In this document: positions 11,101-18,803 of the stretch, in pieces
Position numbering within the stretch: position 1 is the first letter of the stretch
How the letters are laid out: every line of letters begins with the position of its first letter
Assembly (NCBI GenBank): GCA_964034945.1
Contig: OZ035961.1
Location: 28,807,684-28,871,683 of the forward strand
Direction: 5' to 3'
From: Chrysopilus asiliformis
Lineage: Eukaryota; Arthropoda; Insecta; Diptera; Rhagionidae
Length of the DNA stretch: 64,000 nucleotides
The notes under the pieces: generated by a model
What the model saw: only the letters and a program-made list of their open reading frames with translations
Databases searched by the model: none
What the model was told of the DNA's origin: nothing
Program-made: the position numbers and the translations under genes

Positions 11101-13826
11101 CTCTTCCGGAACTATACCGCATTTAAGCATTTAAAAAATATTATATCTTCAGGAATTAAAAAAAAATTACATAGTTTGAAGCCACAAACAAACCACATCA
11201 GGTTCTGGTTGAGCCACATCAGAGCCAATTAGGTCAACCACTCCAACGTTTTTTTTAACCTAATTTGGCCAGCGTGGTATTTGATTTGAAAATATCTACA
11301 AAATACACACACATTCTAATATTTTTATTAAATAAATTCTAAAAACATAAATTTCAAATTTTTTTTTAGAAGTCGCAAATGGATTCGCTTGCCCAGCAGC
11401 TGGTGAAATCTCAAATGCTGGCTCATTCTCAAGACACGCTCACCCAGAAGACTGCCGCAAATACTACATTTGCTTGGAAGGCGTTGCCCGCGAATATGGT
11501 TGCCCAATCGGAACAGTATTCAAAATTGGTGATGCTGATGGTACTGGCAACTGTGAAGATCCAGAAGATGTTCCCGGATGGTAAGTATCGATTTTATTAT
11601 TATGATTTTGTTGAAAATTTACACACTTTCCGAATTTCATACTCTATGAACTGAACATACATATAATTTTTGTTTGTTTGTGTATTTGGTCTTTTTTTAA
11701 ATCTTTAAATTTTGCATGCGATGACATTTAGAAACTGTAAATTATATTTTTCTTCGTATGTTGCTAAAACATATCATTAATACATCTTGACATTTTGTGA
11801 ATGCATATATCGACTATTATGACTGCGAACCGAGTCTTGGTCCAGAAGTTTTGTTTGAAAGAACGAATTTCCCTGTAAAAAGAACGAAAATTGTGTGGAA
11901 AACTTGTAACTTTCTTAATATCTGATCCAATAACTTGCAAAAGTGGTATTTTGTACTTCCTGGACATGGACTCTGGGCCAAGTGGTATTTTGTAAAAACA
12001 GGCTGTAAAAATGTTTCGTATGGTCGCGGATTTATTTTTTGTTGTCTTGAGTGTGATTTTAAAACAATGTTTAGAAGAAATCCTTTTTAACAATAACCAA
12101 AAACCCCACCAATTTACAGTGAAGACTACTATGGTGATTTGGACTTGAAGAGCATTCGCAAAAGTGAGCTTTTAGCTGGATTGCAACACAACGGAGATAC
12201 CCGACCAAATGCAGTTAAGGTCCAAAAACCAAGACCAACCCCAACTAAGGAAGCGTAATTTTTAGTTTAAACAAAAACAATTTTTTAAGACCCTAATTCT
12301 TAAAATTTAATTATTTTTTTATTTTTGCTTTTTTGTTTATGTTATTTTTTATGTTTGCTAAAGAAGAAAATCAACTGTTTTGAAGAAAAAAGTTTATCAA
12401 AAATTTGTTAGTGTTAATTGAAAGAGACAAATTATATAAAAAAAAGAAAACAGATTAAAATAAGACGCAACGAAAAAATCGAAAATTGTTTGATAGTTAA
12501 AGCAACAAAAAAGAAAAAAATCCTTTTATATGAGCTAGAAAAGTAGTAAGGATCTTAAAGGATATGTTTCAGAAACATATTTTCAAAAACTAAAAAAAAA
12601 GAGAAAAACTATCAAAAAAGTTAATTCAACTGAGAGACTGTTATTAAGTTTAGGAGCTATGATTATTTTTAGTGACAGATTTATAATGGGATTATATTTT
12701 TTTATCGACAATAAACCAATCCAAGCAAAAGTTTTATCACAAAATGTCAACAAAATCAACTACAATTTAGACATTTTTCTCCTAATATTTTTTTTTCATA
12801 GATATTTTTTTCTTTATTTTCTATTTTCCATTTTGTTATCTATATAAGTTGTATTTTACCATTTTGCTTGAAGGATTTCTTATCATAAACAATTTTATTA
12901 TTAATCTTTTATAACATAGTTCTTCTAGTTACAGCCTTTATAATATTTCTCACTAAAAAAATTCTATAGCAGTTAAATGTGAATTCGTATTAAAAAACAA
13001 CAACAACAACAACAAAAAACACCATGTTAAAATTTTATAGAACAAGCGTTAATATTTTTACACCAAAACATACACATTAAAACGCTGTTTATATACAAGT
13101 TGAAGACAAAAAATTTGTAAATAATAAAAAAAAATCTCAAATATCGATTTGATCATTAAAAATAATTTTAAAAATGTAATATAAAAAAAAATACTCAAAA
13201 AGAAAACTATATTAATAATGATAATTAATTAAAACAAATTAATTTTAGTTAACAAAGATGAATATGATAAAAAAAATGAAGAGAATATGAAAAAAATGAA
13301 TAAAATAATAAAAAAAAATATACAAAATTAAACCATTCACTTTCTTTTTAACCCTTAACCTTCAACCTTTTTATACTTGTCAATTAACATAACATCGTAA
13401 GTAATATTTTGGTTTATTTTAAATTAACAATGTGATTTTTTTTCAGATGATTTGAATATATATAAAACTAAAAAAATCTGGTGATATTTCAAATCATCAA
13501 AAGCGATATAAAGTTGTGTGTCTAATTGTTAATTGATTCTTATCATTAATATTTTATTGATAAACATCAGTATTTATTTTATCAACATATAATAACAAAA
13601 ACTGTTTACAGAACATTCAACATGATTTTATTCCTGTCTATGTGCTATCTTCCCTAGTCTACTATTCTTCACTTGTTTTCAGTAGTCCAACATTCTAAAC
13701 ATTGCGATGAAATAGAAATTCTAAATTTCCTTACACACCTATATTAATAAATAATTTGCTTACAGTGAGGATTACTATGGCGATGTTGATTTGAAGGCCC
13801 TAAGGAAACTGGGTTTACGTAAGTAA
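7928..13826 (+). CDS. Gasp: Gasp / obstructor-C: secreted chitin-binding cuticle protein (spliced, 5' exon missing)
   Basis: Gasp is a CPAP3/obstructor-family protein. The family is secreted by epidermal and tracheal cells, binds chitin in the apical extracellular matrix and is needed for normal cuticle and airway structure. Visible exons are 7928-8137, 9545-9733, 11370-11580 and 12120-12258, with an alternative last exon at 13766-13826. Intron phases are 1, 1, 1, 2, all with GT/AG borders. The reconstructed mature chain is about 249 residues. It has three peritrophin-A (CBM14) domains of six cysteines each, one per exon, then a basic proline-rich tail. The motifs CPDDFGFYPH, CDKYWKCDNG and EYGCPIGTVFKIGDADG closely resemble insect Gasp proteins. 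The signal-peptide exon is not visible. Introns 2 and 3 hold transposons, but every exon is open and intact. The gene call is secure; the isoform structure is inferred from sequence only. Confidence 0.93.
8242..8735. mobile_element. TTAA-flanked element in Gasp intron 2, interrupted by a MITE
   Basis: TTAA at 8238-8241 and 8736-8739 bounds imperfect ends: TACGTTGCGTGCCACC on the left and, reverse complemented, CACATTGATTGCCGTG on the right (about 12 of 16 matching). These resemble the CACGTTGGCTACCA and CACATTGACTGCCA ends of other TTAA elements here. Near the right end is the palindrome-like TGAGACCACATGTGTCTCA. A separate MITE (8418-8597) is inserted in the middle, so this element is the older of the two. 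Confidence 0.5.
8418..8597. mobile_element. 180-bp MITE with TAA target duplication
   Basis: TAA at 8415-8417 and 8598-8600 flanks TIRs TGCTGGGTTTACACGAATGA and TGCTGCGTTTACACGAATGA (one mismatch). Internal motifs (TGTCAT/ATGACA repeats, a CATTCTTTTATG segment) recur in the 2-kb element at 48880-50956, so both belong to one family. It lies in Gasp intron 2. Confidence 0.8.
9545..9733 (+). CDS. Gasp: Gasp exon 3: second chitin-binding domain
   Basis: The acceptor is ...TTTTTAACAG and the donor is AAG|GTAAAA. The exon is 189 bases, phase 1 on both sides. It encodes a short acidic-proline linker (EPAISTTH) and CBD2 with all six cysteines. The motifs CDVFWNCWNG and QCSPGLAYDREARVC are characteristic of the obstructor family. 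A longer open frame continues into the intron but is not coding. Confidence 0.93.
9895..10343. mobile_element. MITE in Gasp intron 3
   Basis: The ends share ACACCGCGTCTTGATT, followed inside by a TTTTTCATC segment in the same relative position, in inverted orientation. The interior has further inverted copies of GAAATTTC/AATCTC-type motifs. No coding capacity is seen, and the open frame at 10201-10497 is fortuitous. The target duplication was not clear, so the family is unassigned. Confidence 0.6.
10657..10935. mobile_element. GC-richer MITE with subterminal GGTCAACTC repeats
   Basis: The TIR is CACTCAGAAAAATG at both ends. Inside, variants of AGGTCAACTC / GAGTTAACCT recur at least six times in both orientations (for example at 10675, 10691, 10746, 10759, 10832 and 10910). 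Such arrays often serve as transposase-binding sites. Base composition is clearly richer in G+C than the flanking intron. The overlapping open frames on both strands are by-products. Confidence 0.6.
11370..11580 (+). CDS. Gasp: Gasp exon 4: third chitin-binding domain
   Basis: The acceptor is T-rich ...TTTTTTTAG and the donor is a perfect GTAAGT at 11581. The exon is 211 bases, entering at phase 1 and leaving at phase 2. It encodes EVANGFACPAAGE and CBD3, including HPEDCRKYYICLEG. The sixth cysteine is split: its first two bases (TG) end this exon, and the third comes from whichever last exon is used. The frame shown by a naive start at 11379 is not the coding frame. Confidence 0.93.
12120..12258 (+). 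CDS. Gasp: Gasp alternative last exon A (long tail)
   Basis: The acceptor is CCAATTTACAG. The first base completes Cys6 of CBD3, followed by EDYYGDLDLKSIRKSELLAG. A basic, proline/lysine-rich tail ends in PTPTKEA and the stop TAA at 12256. It adds 45 residues after the cysteine. The following ~1.4 kb is very AT-rich and probably includes the 3' UTR; AATAAA occurs at 12710-12715 and others follow. Confidence 0.9.
12259..13765 (+). other. Probable Gasp 3' UTR (isoform A) and intron for isoform B
   Basis: Extremely A-rich DNA with several AATAAA-like hexamers (the clearest at 12710-12715) and no open frame of substance. For isoform A this would be 3' UTR plus downstream sequence. For isoform B it would be part of the intron between 11581 and 13765. 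Confidence 0.5.
13766..13826 (+). CDS. Gasp: Gasp alternative last exon B (short tail)
   Basis: The acceptor is TTTGCTTACAG. It has the same phase as exon A and likewise starts by completing Cys6. It encodes EDYYGDVDLKALRKLGLRK then stop TAA at 13824. The first 14 residues parallel exon A (EDYYGD-L/V-DLK-S/A-I/L-RK), so the two exons are paralogous and would be used mutually exclusively. The last codons read TTA CGT AAG TAA, which contains a consensus donor GTAAGT. The exon could therefore instead be spliced onward to an unseen exon; reading to the stop is simpler. Confidence 0.75.
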
Positions 13827-14143
13827 ATTGCCATCATTTGATTTGATGTACACCGAAGACTGACAGTGAATTTTCAATATTTAAAAACAGTTCAAAGAAA
13901 ATAACCAAAATTAAACCACAAAAAATACTCAAAAACTCACATACTTTCGAAATATTGGATGACCAGTGTCAATAACTCGAAATAATAATAAGAACTAAAT
14001 TATTATTTGAGTTGTAAATATTTTTTTCAGATAAGTAAAGATTGTTGTACATTTCTTGTTAAAAAAAGGCGTTGTTGTTTTATTTTTTTTTTTAAATGTT
14101 TCAAAAATTTCAGGATTTGAACAGGTAATCTATATAGTATTTA

Positions 14144-14664
14144 AACATAACAAAAGCTATAATTGCTGGCAATTATTGAAAACCCGTATGGTGATTTAAG
14201 TGAACAGCGAACAGTTGTATCAAAATTAAACTTTAAGTCAACTTTCCAATAAGATTTTTTAAAATTTATTCCAATCTGATTTTGATGTATGGGAGTTTAT
14301 GTAGAATCATATCCTAAATAACTTTTGTTCTTGCACTTTTTTGATAAGATGCACCGTTTTTCAGTAATTCGCAAAACTCGTTTTCATTCGTTTGGAGGTA
14401 CCCCCCCTAATGGTACATTTTTGCGCATTAACGACCTTAGCGGATTACGAAAAACGAATCCGCGTAAAATTTTAAGTCTCTAGCTCAATTCGGGCGCCCG
14501 CAATCTGCGCCACAGACGGACGGACATGCAAAAATTAATTATTTTTATCATTCTAAACACACTGGTGTAATTCATTTTTGTGTGTCATGACGGGATCTTG
14601 GCGTTACAAACGGTAAGGCAAAGTTAATTTAATATACCCTTTGGTTTCACCATACGGGTATAAA
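14144..14664 (+). mobile_element. DINE/HINE-like repeat, copy A1
   Basis: It starts AACATAACAAAAGC with a short AATTGC...GCAATT palindrome. The 13-bp subterminal repeat ACCCGTATGGTGA follows at about base 45. The copy ends TCACCATACGGGTATAAA, the inverted match. Between them lie a core (AGTCTCTAGCTCAATTCG) and a short (GACGGAC) tetranucleotide patch at 14513-14525. A subterminal inverted repeat around a central microsatellite is the layout of DINE-1/HINE elements, which are non-autonomous Helentrons. Confidence 0.7.
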
Positions 14665-14692
14665 AATAAAATTCACGGAACTAAGTAATTAA

Positions 14693-14930
14693 CACTCTAA
14701 CTGCCACGTGAGTCAAAAAGACCTGACACCTAACTGTTGTGTACAGTGAAACAATGAAAATTATTAAAGTGTTTGCTGCAACCGCAACGATTTTTTGTAG
14801 TTGCACACATTTTTTGGTAATAAAATAACATTGAGGTATAATTTTGTTTCAATTTTTTTTCTCTTAGTGCTTTTTTGACTGACAATTAAATATTCGAGAA
14901 AGGCTTAAAACTGTCGTGGCAGTTAGCGTG
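14693..14930. mobile_element. TTAA-flanked MITE (piggyBac-type)
   Basis: TTAA at 14689-14692 and 14931-14934. The ends are CACTCTAACTGCCACG and, reverse complemented, CACGCTAACTGCCACG. The 238-bp unit has no coding capacity. It lies 28 bases after DINE-like copy A1. Confidence 0.75.
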
Positions 14931-14988
14931 TTAATAACGTTGCATATTCAAACGTAGACTGCAGATAATTTTGTTTAAACGTCTGTAA

Positions 14989-15450
14989 TGCGGCAGTCAC
15001 ACGACGCTGTTTTGCCAGCGCTAGTGACTGTTTGGCTGTTAGCAGCCGCTTCAGCAGCATCGTGTGAACCCTAGTGCGTTGCTACTACCAGCAGCAGCCT
15101 GATGATTTGAGTAGCGCTAGTGAAGTAGAGACTGTTCTACTTTGCCAGAGCTACTAGGGATCACGTGACTCCGTCATTTGGTTTCTGAGCTGTCAAAAGT
15201 CTGATAAGTGGTAAAGTTTGTTTATTGCAAGTTGTTATTTTACGTTTATTTATTTACATTTGTGTGTTACGTTTATTATTTAAAAAATCTCCCAGATTCA
15301 GATGCCAAACCACTGTTTTGCAACTTGCCAGCACTACTAAAGTATAAATCGTGTGAACCCTTTAAGTACGCTGGCTGCTACTGCTATTGCTACAGCAGCC
15401 AGCGGCTGGCAAAACAGCGTCTTGCAAAACAGCGTCGTGTGACCGCCGCA
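14989..15450. mobile_element. 462-bp MITE with TAA target duplication
   Basis: TAA at 14986-14988 and 15451-15453. The TIRs are TGCGGCAGTCACACGACGCT and TGCGGCGGTCACACGACGCT, extended by a GTTTTGC segment. The interior is GC-rich, with repeated AGCAGC/GCTGCT and a second pair of ATCGTGTGAACCCT segments (about 15059 and 15347). The open frame at 15208-15453 runs through its right half and is not a gene. Confidence 0.8.
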
Positions 15451-15508
15451 TAAGATATCTTATTTGCGATTTTCTTGAAAACAGTGCCTCATACTGTGTC
15501 TATAGAAC

Positions 15509-15578
15509 CAGTGCCGTATTTTGTTGAAAATCAAATAATTGTGCCCCCCTCCCATTTGCCTATGTAAATCCGCCCCTG
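15509..15578. mobile_element. Possible hAT-type remnant
   Basis: A 70-bp unit begins CAGTGCCGTATTT and ends AAATCCGCCCCTG. CAGNGNCG termini of this kind are common in hAT elements. The 8-bp flanks do not match, so this is tentative. Confidence 0.3.
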
Positions 15579-16239
15579 TCTAAAATATCCTTTTACATAT
15601 CTTTACAATGCATCAAACCTCAACCAGTAGCGTAACTAGGAATCACCGCAATGCGGGCGTATGCTCCCCCTAGTAATTGACTCCAATAGGAGTACAATTT
15701 TACACCATTACCGTTTTGAAAAATTCTTGCGTGAATCATTTTTTAAGGATCAGTTCTCCAATGGTCCAAATTTTCTTTAGAGTAGCAAGGGATACCAAAA
15801 GAGTGGTTTACAAAGAGCGGGTGTAGATGTTGGTGAGCAAAATTGTTTCTTTATGTAGGACGATTTAATGATGCAAATCGAATCCAAAATTCATCACCCG
15901 GGCAAGAAATACCAGGGGAAGGGGTAAGAAGGAAGACATAAACATCGCATTGACATGGTGAACGTAACTGTAAACTTTCATTAAAATCGGTTCTGTACTT
16001 TTTGAGAAATCCGGTCACAAAAACCGACTTACCTTAATAATATGGTAAAGAGATTCATATTTAAAAAAATCGATACCTACAATAAATTTTGAGAAAATTG
16101 CTTTACAAAAAAATGATTATTCCTTTTTATAATATTAATATATAATATGAGTCACAGAATTTTTCTTATAGGGTTAGATAAGGTCTCACGCTCATCTTTT
16201 AGGCTATGAATTAAAGCCAATATCTTGAAAACGGCATAA
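15579..16239. other. No gene recognised
   Basis: Moderately AT-rich. A CAGTAGCGTAACTAGG segment near 15626 resembles a hAT terminus but no partner was found. No coding signature. Confidence 0.4.
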
Positions 16240-16630
16240 AGCCTAAACCCGTGCGTGCGTGCGGCACCCACGCAGTGAAAGTACAAACTACACATTTATA
16301 TGAGTAAAGGAGGATCTCCATTGCCATGCGAAAATTATTTTTGCAGTTGCCGACAAATTTTTGCAGTTGATTCTTATCTCCCTTTCTCGCTAAGGTATCT
16401 TCACATAAATGTGTCTCTATTTTTTTGCAGTTGAGAAAAATCATGGTAATGGAGGGCCTCCTTAAATGTGTAATTGCGCGTTGCTCAGATGCGTTGCCGC
16501 GTCCGTGCCGCGTAGAGTAGGCTTTGTCTCTACTTTTAGACGCGGTGATAAGTACTAGATGCCAGAACAAAATAATGCCGTACGCACGCACGCGTAATTG
16601 TTCAAAGTGGGTGTTATAGGCCGGCCGCTC
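16240..16630. mobile_element. MITE G, copy 1, interrupted by another MITE
   Basis: The left end AGCCTAAACCCGTGCGTGCG and the interior CACCCACGC, GTTGCTCAGATGCGTTGC and TTTTAGACGCGGTGA match copy 2 at 29416-29627 in reverse orientation. The right end is decayed. A 155-bp insertion with its own TIRs (16308-16462) splits it. The minus-strand open frame of 144 codons here is an artefact. Confidence 0.7.
16308..16462. mobile_element. 155-bp MITE nested in MITE G
   Basis: TAA at 16305-16307 and 16463-16465 flanks imperfect TIRs AGGAGGATCTCCATTGCCAT and AGGAGGCCCTCCATTACCAT. The intact copy of the host element at 29416-29627 shows the empty site GAGTAAATGT, which confirms both the boundaries and the 3-bp duplication. 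Internally it repeats TTTTTGCAGTTG three times. Confidence 0.85.
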
Positions 16631-16876
16631 GGTGACCCCACCCACCTACATCAGTTACCCGTCCCCTCGCCCGATTCTGTTCTCATTTCCCAATCGCCAC
16701 ACATTACTTTCCAATTTATAAAACTTTAATTTTATTATAAAACTATTCTAGCTATTTATCTGAATTTCCAAAAATTCGGCCTTCTTTTCAAACATAATGA
16801 AAAGTCATAGTAGCTTTATGATAATAAAAAATTACCTCACCATTCGTAATTTCTGTCATATTAAAATTCTTTTCAT

Positions 16877-17827
16877 TTGGAATTCATGGAATCTACGTCG
16901 AAATCAGAAAATTTGGCAAAAGTAGTGCGTTTATTGTTAAATGTAACAAAATTTGCGGACAAAGTGAGAGCGAAAACTAAAATGTCTGGTCATAGTGAAA
17001 ATATTGAGTTAAGAAGCAATTTAGATTTAGAAAATAGTGAACCAAGCAACATCAATGATTTACAAAATACTGAAATTGAAAATTCTTCTCCTGGCTTAGA
17101 AAACGAGTCAATGGATAAAATAGATCGGGAAAAGGATCAAGAAGTAGAGACAAATTATGTCAATCAGTCAATTAATCATGTAGAAGAAAAAAATATACAA
17201 CCCCAAATGGTTGATCCAAAACACGATAACCGCAAAATGACAAAAGAGTCGAAATATGCAGGACCTATATCACAAGAACAAGCAGGATCATCAATTCCGC
17301 AGCGCAGAAAATTAAAGAAGCCAAAAGGTCTTGTCATGATGGAACTTTCGAAAATCTACAAAGCTGATCTGCAGCCAAATGAAATATCTTTACCGATTGC
17401 AACTAAATTAGAAGACCTAGAAATTATTGTGAATCAGAGAAAAAGAGCGAAACTAGTTAACAAAAAATTGCAGATTCGGAAAGCTAAAGTGTATAAAGAA
17501 GTCTGGCATAAAATTGAAGATCAATGCTGTAAAATGTTTTTTGAAGAGCTTATAGACAAGTTTGGTAATTATATTGCAGAATCTATGAGTGTCGAGAAAA
17601 ACTTTAGAATAACAACAGAAAATGAAGATTTGTTTGTCAAATCAATTTTTTCACAAATTAATGACGCTCTGGAAAAAAGTCCTTGTGTGAAAGTCAACCA
17701 AGATTTATATTTGAACATTGCGTCAGCTTTAGCAAAATTGATAACAAAAATAATATTTTTTACACAAGTTAATCCGAAAAAATTACCAGATATTTTTAGC
17801 AAAGTCCTTGGAAATTATATAGAATGA
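16877..17827 (+). CDS. Uncharacterised 316-residue protein, single open frame
   Basis: I do not recognise this protein. It is the longest non-repetitive open frame in the window. The N-terminal ~130 residues are rich in Asn, Glu, Asp and Ser and look disordered. A basic patch follows (QRRKLKKPKG, about residues 141-151) that could act in nuclear import or nucleic-acid binding. The C-terminal ~160 residues look folded and helical, with cysteine pair QCCKMF and no motif I can name. A second in-frame ATG lies at 16981. TATAAA-like sequences occur about 150 bases upstream, and AATAAA lies 126 bases after the stop. Codon use is AT-rich like the region. It sits among transposons, so it may be an intronless gene, a retrocopy, or a cargo gene of an unrecognised element. 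Confidence 0.55.
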   Translation: MEFMESTSKSENLAKVVRLLLNVTKFADKVRAKTKMSGHSENIELRSNLDLENSEPSNINDLQNTEIENSSPGLENESMDKIDREKDQEVETNYVNQSINHVEEKNIQPQMVDPKHDNRKMTKESKYAGPISQEQAGSSIPQRRKLKKPKGLVMMELSKIYKADLQPNEISLPIATKLEDLEIIVNQRKRAKLVNKKLQIRKAKVYKEVWHKIEDQCCKMFFEELIDKFGNYIAESMSVEKNFRITTENEDLFVKSIFSQINDALEKSPCVKVNQDLYLNIASALAKLITKIIFFTQVNPKKLPDIFSKVLGNYIE

Positions 17828-17952
17828 CGCCAACACCGAAATTTTAAAAGCGACACAAGAAAATTGTTCTAATTTAAACCAACTTAAGTTGTAAAAAAAT
17901 CTGAATATATAATTTTTTTCGTGTTTACTAAAATATATCATTATTTCGCAGA

Positions 17953-17958
17953 AATAAA
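17953..17958 (+). terminator. Candidate polyadenylation signal
   Basis: AATAAA about 126 bases past the stop of the 316-residue open frame, at a normal distance for an insect 3' UTR. In DNA this AT-rich, chance occurrence is likely. Confidence 0.3.
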
Positions 17959-18213
17959 AATCTTTGGCATATTTTTAAATTTGGATTGCAAAACACTATC
18001 TGTAGCTGTAGGACATATAATTTCATAGATCTACCAGTCCTTATCAATTTCAACGAAGAGAAAAGCAATTTTTTGAGTTGAATAGACCGGCTTAATAATT
18101 GCCAGGTAGTTTAATTGGTTCTTATTTTCTTTATGATTGTTTGGCAGGAAAATGCTAGAATTTTCGATGGAGTAGCTTTTCCCAACTTCACAGCAGTTAA
18201 TTGAGGAACCAAG

Positions 18214-18451
18214 CTGGGCACCAATCATGAATTCCGACGCGTCTCTGTCTTTCGACTTCGACGCAGCTTTTAACTCTTGACTTCGCCATATCAGCAGCTT
18301 CAAATTTCCTGGAGTGACAGCCAGAATCACGTTTCGATTCATAGTGACGATTTCGCGAAAGTTCAAGCTGCAGATATGGCGAAGTCAAGAGTTAAAAGCT
18401 GCGTCGAAGTCGAAAGTCAGAGACGCGTCGGAATACATGATTGGTGCCCTG
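18214..18451. repeat. Large palindrome, 87-bp arms
   Basis: Arms 18214-18300 and 18365-18451 are inverted copies with 4 mismatches in 87, separated by a 64-base spacer. Both arms are GC-richer than the surroundings and include GCTGCGTCGAAGTCGAAAG. Because the arms mirror each other, overlapping open frames on the two strands encode the same peptide (MAKSRVKSCVEVE...). I read this as a structural repeat rather than a gene. Confidence 0.8.
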
Positions 18452-18479
18452 GTACTTAGGTCTATGATGTCGTGTTGAA

Positions 18480-18625
18480 AGCTACAAATGGAATACTTTT
18501 TTCTTATTTTCTCGAAAACGGTGTATCGTATAGTAAAATTTATAAAGATGGAATGTGTTTAGAATATGATTTTACATAACCGTTCCGTACATCAAAATTC
18601 AATCGGACCAATCCGTCCCCCCTTT
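18480..18625 (-). mobile_element. Fragment of DINE/HINE-like family C
   Basis: It shares the segments TTTTCTCGAAAACGGTG, a TGTGTTTAGAATATGATTTTACATAACCG-type stretch and a TACATCAAAATTCAATCGG-type stretch with the copy at 46033-46535. Only the middle of the element is present. Confidence 0.5.
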
Positions 18626-18674
18626 CTAATTCAAATTATTTTTTTTATACTTTTTTTTGTGATTTAACAGATTA

Positions 18675-18803
18675 AGGGCCGTTTGCGCTTATTATTCTTA
18701 AAAAATTAAGTTGTGGTTAGCCTACTTAAACCGTAGAAATTCTTCGACTTAAATTTTTTAAGTTTTACATAAGTTGCTAAGTTTTGTTGGTACAAACGGC
18801 ACT
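18675..18803. mobile_element. Candidate short MITE
   Basis: The ends AGGGCCGTTTGCGC and, reverse complemented, AGTGCCGTTTGTAC form a TIR of about 11 matching bases around an AT-rich 129-bp unit with internal AAGTT/AACTT repeats. The 3-bp flanks (TTA, AAG) do not match. Confidence 0.4.

Noticed and set aside
16211..16645. 144-codon minus-strand frame
   Set aside because: Runs through two nested MITEs; composition comes from the GC-rich TIRs.
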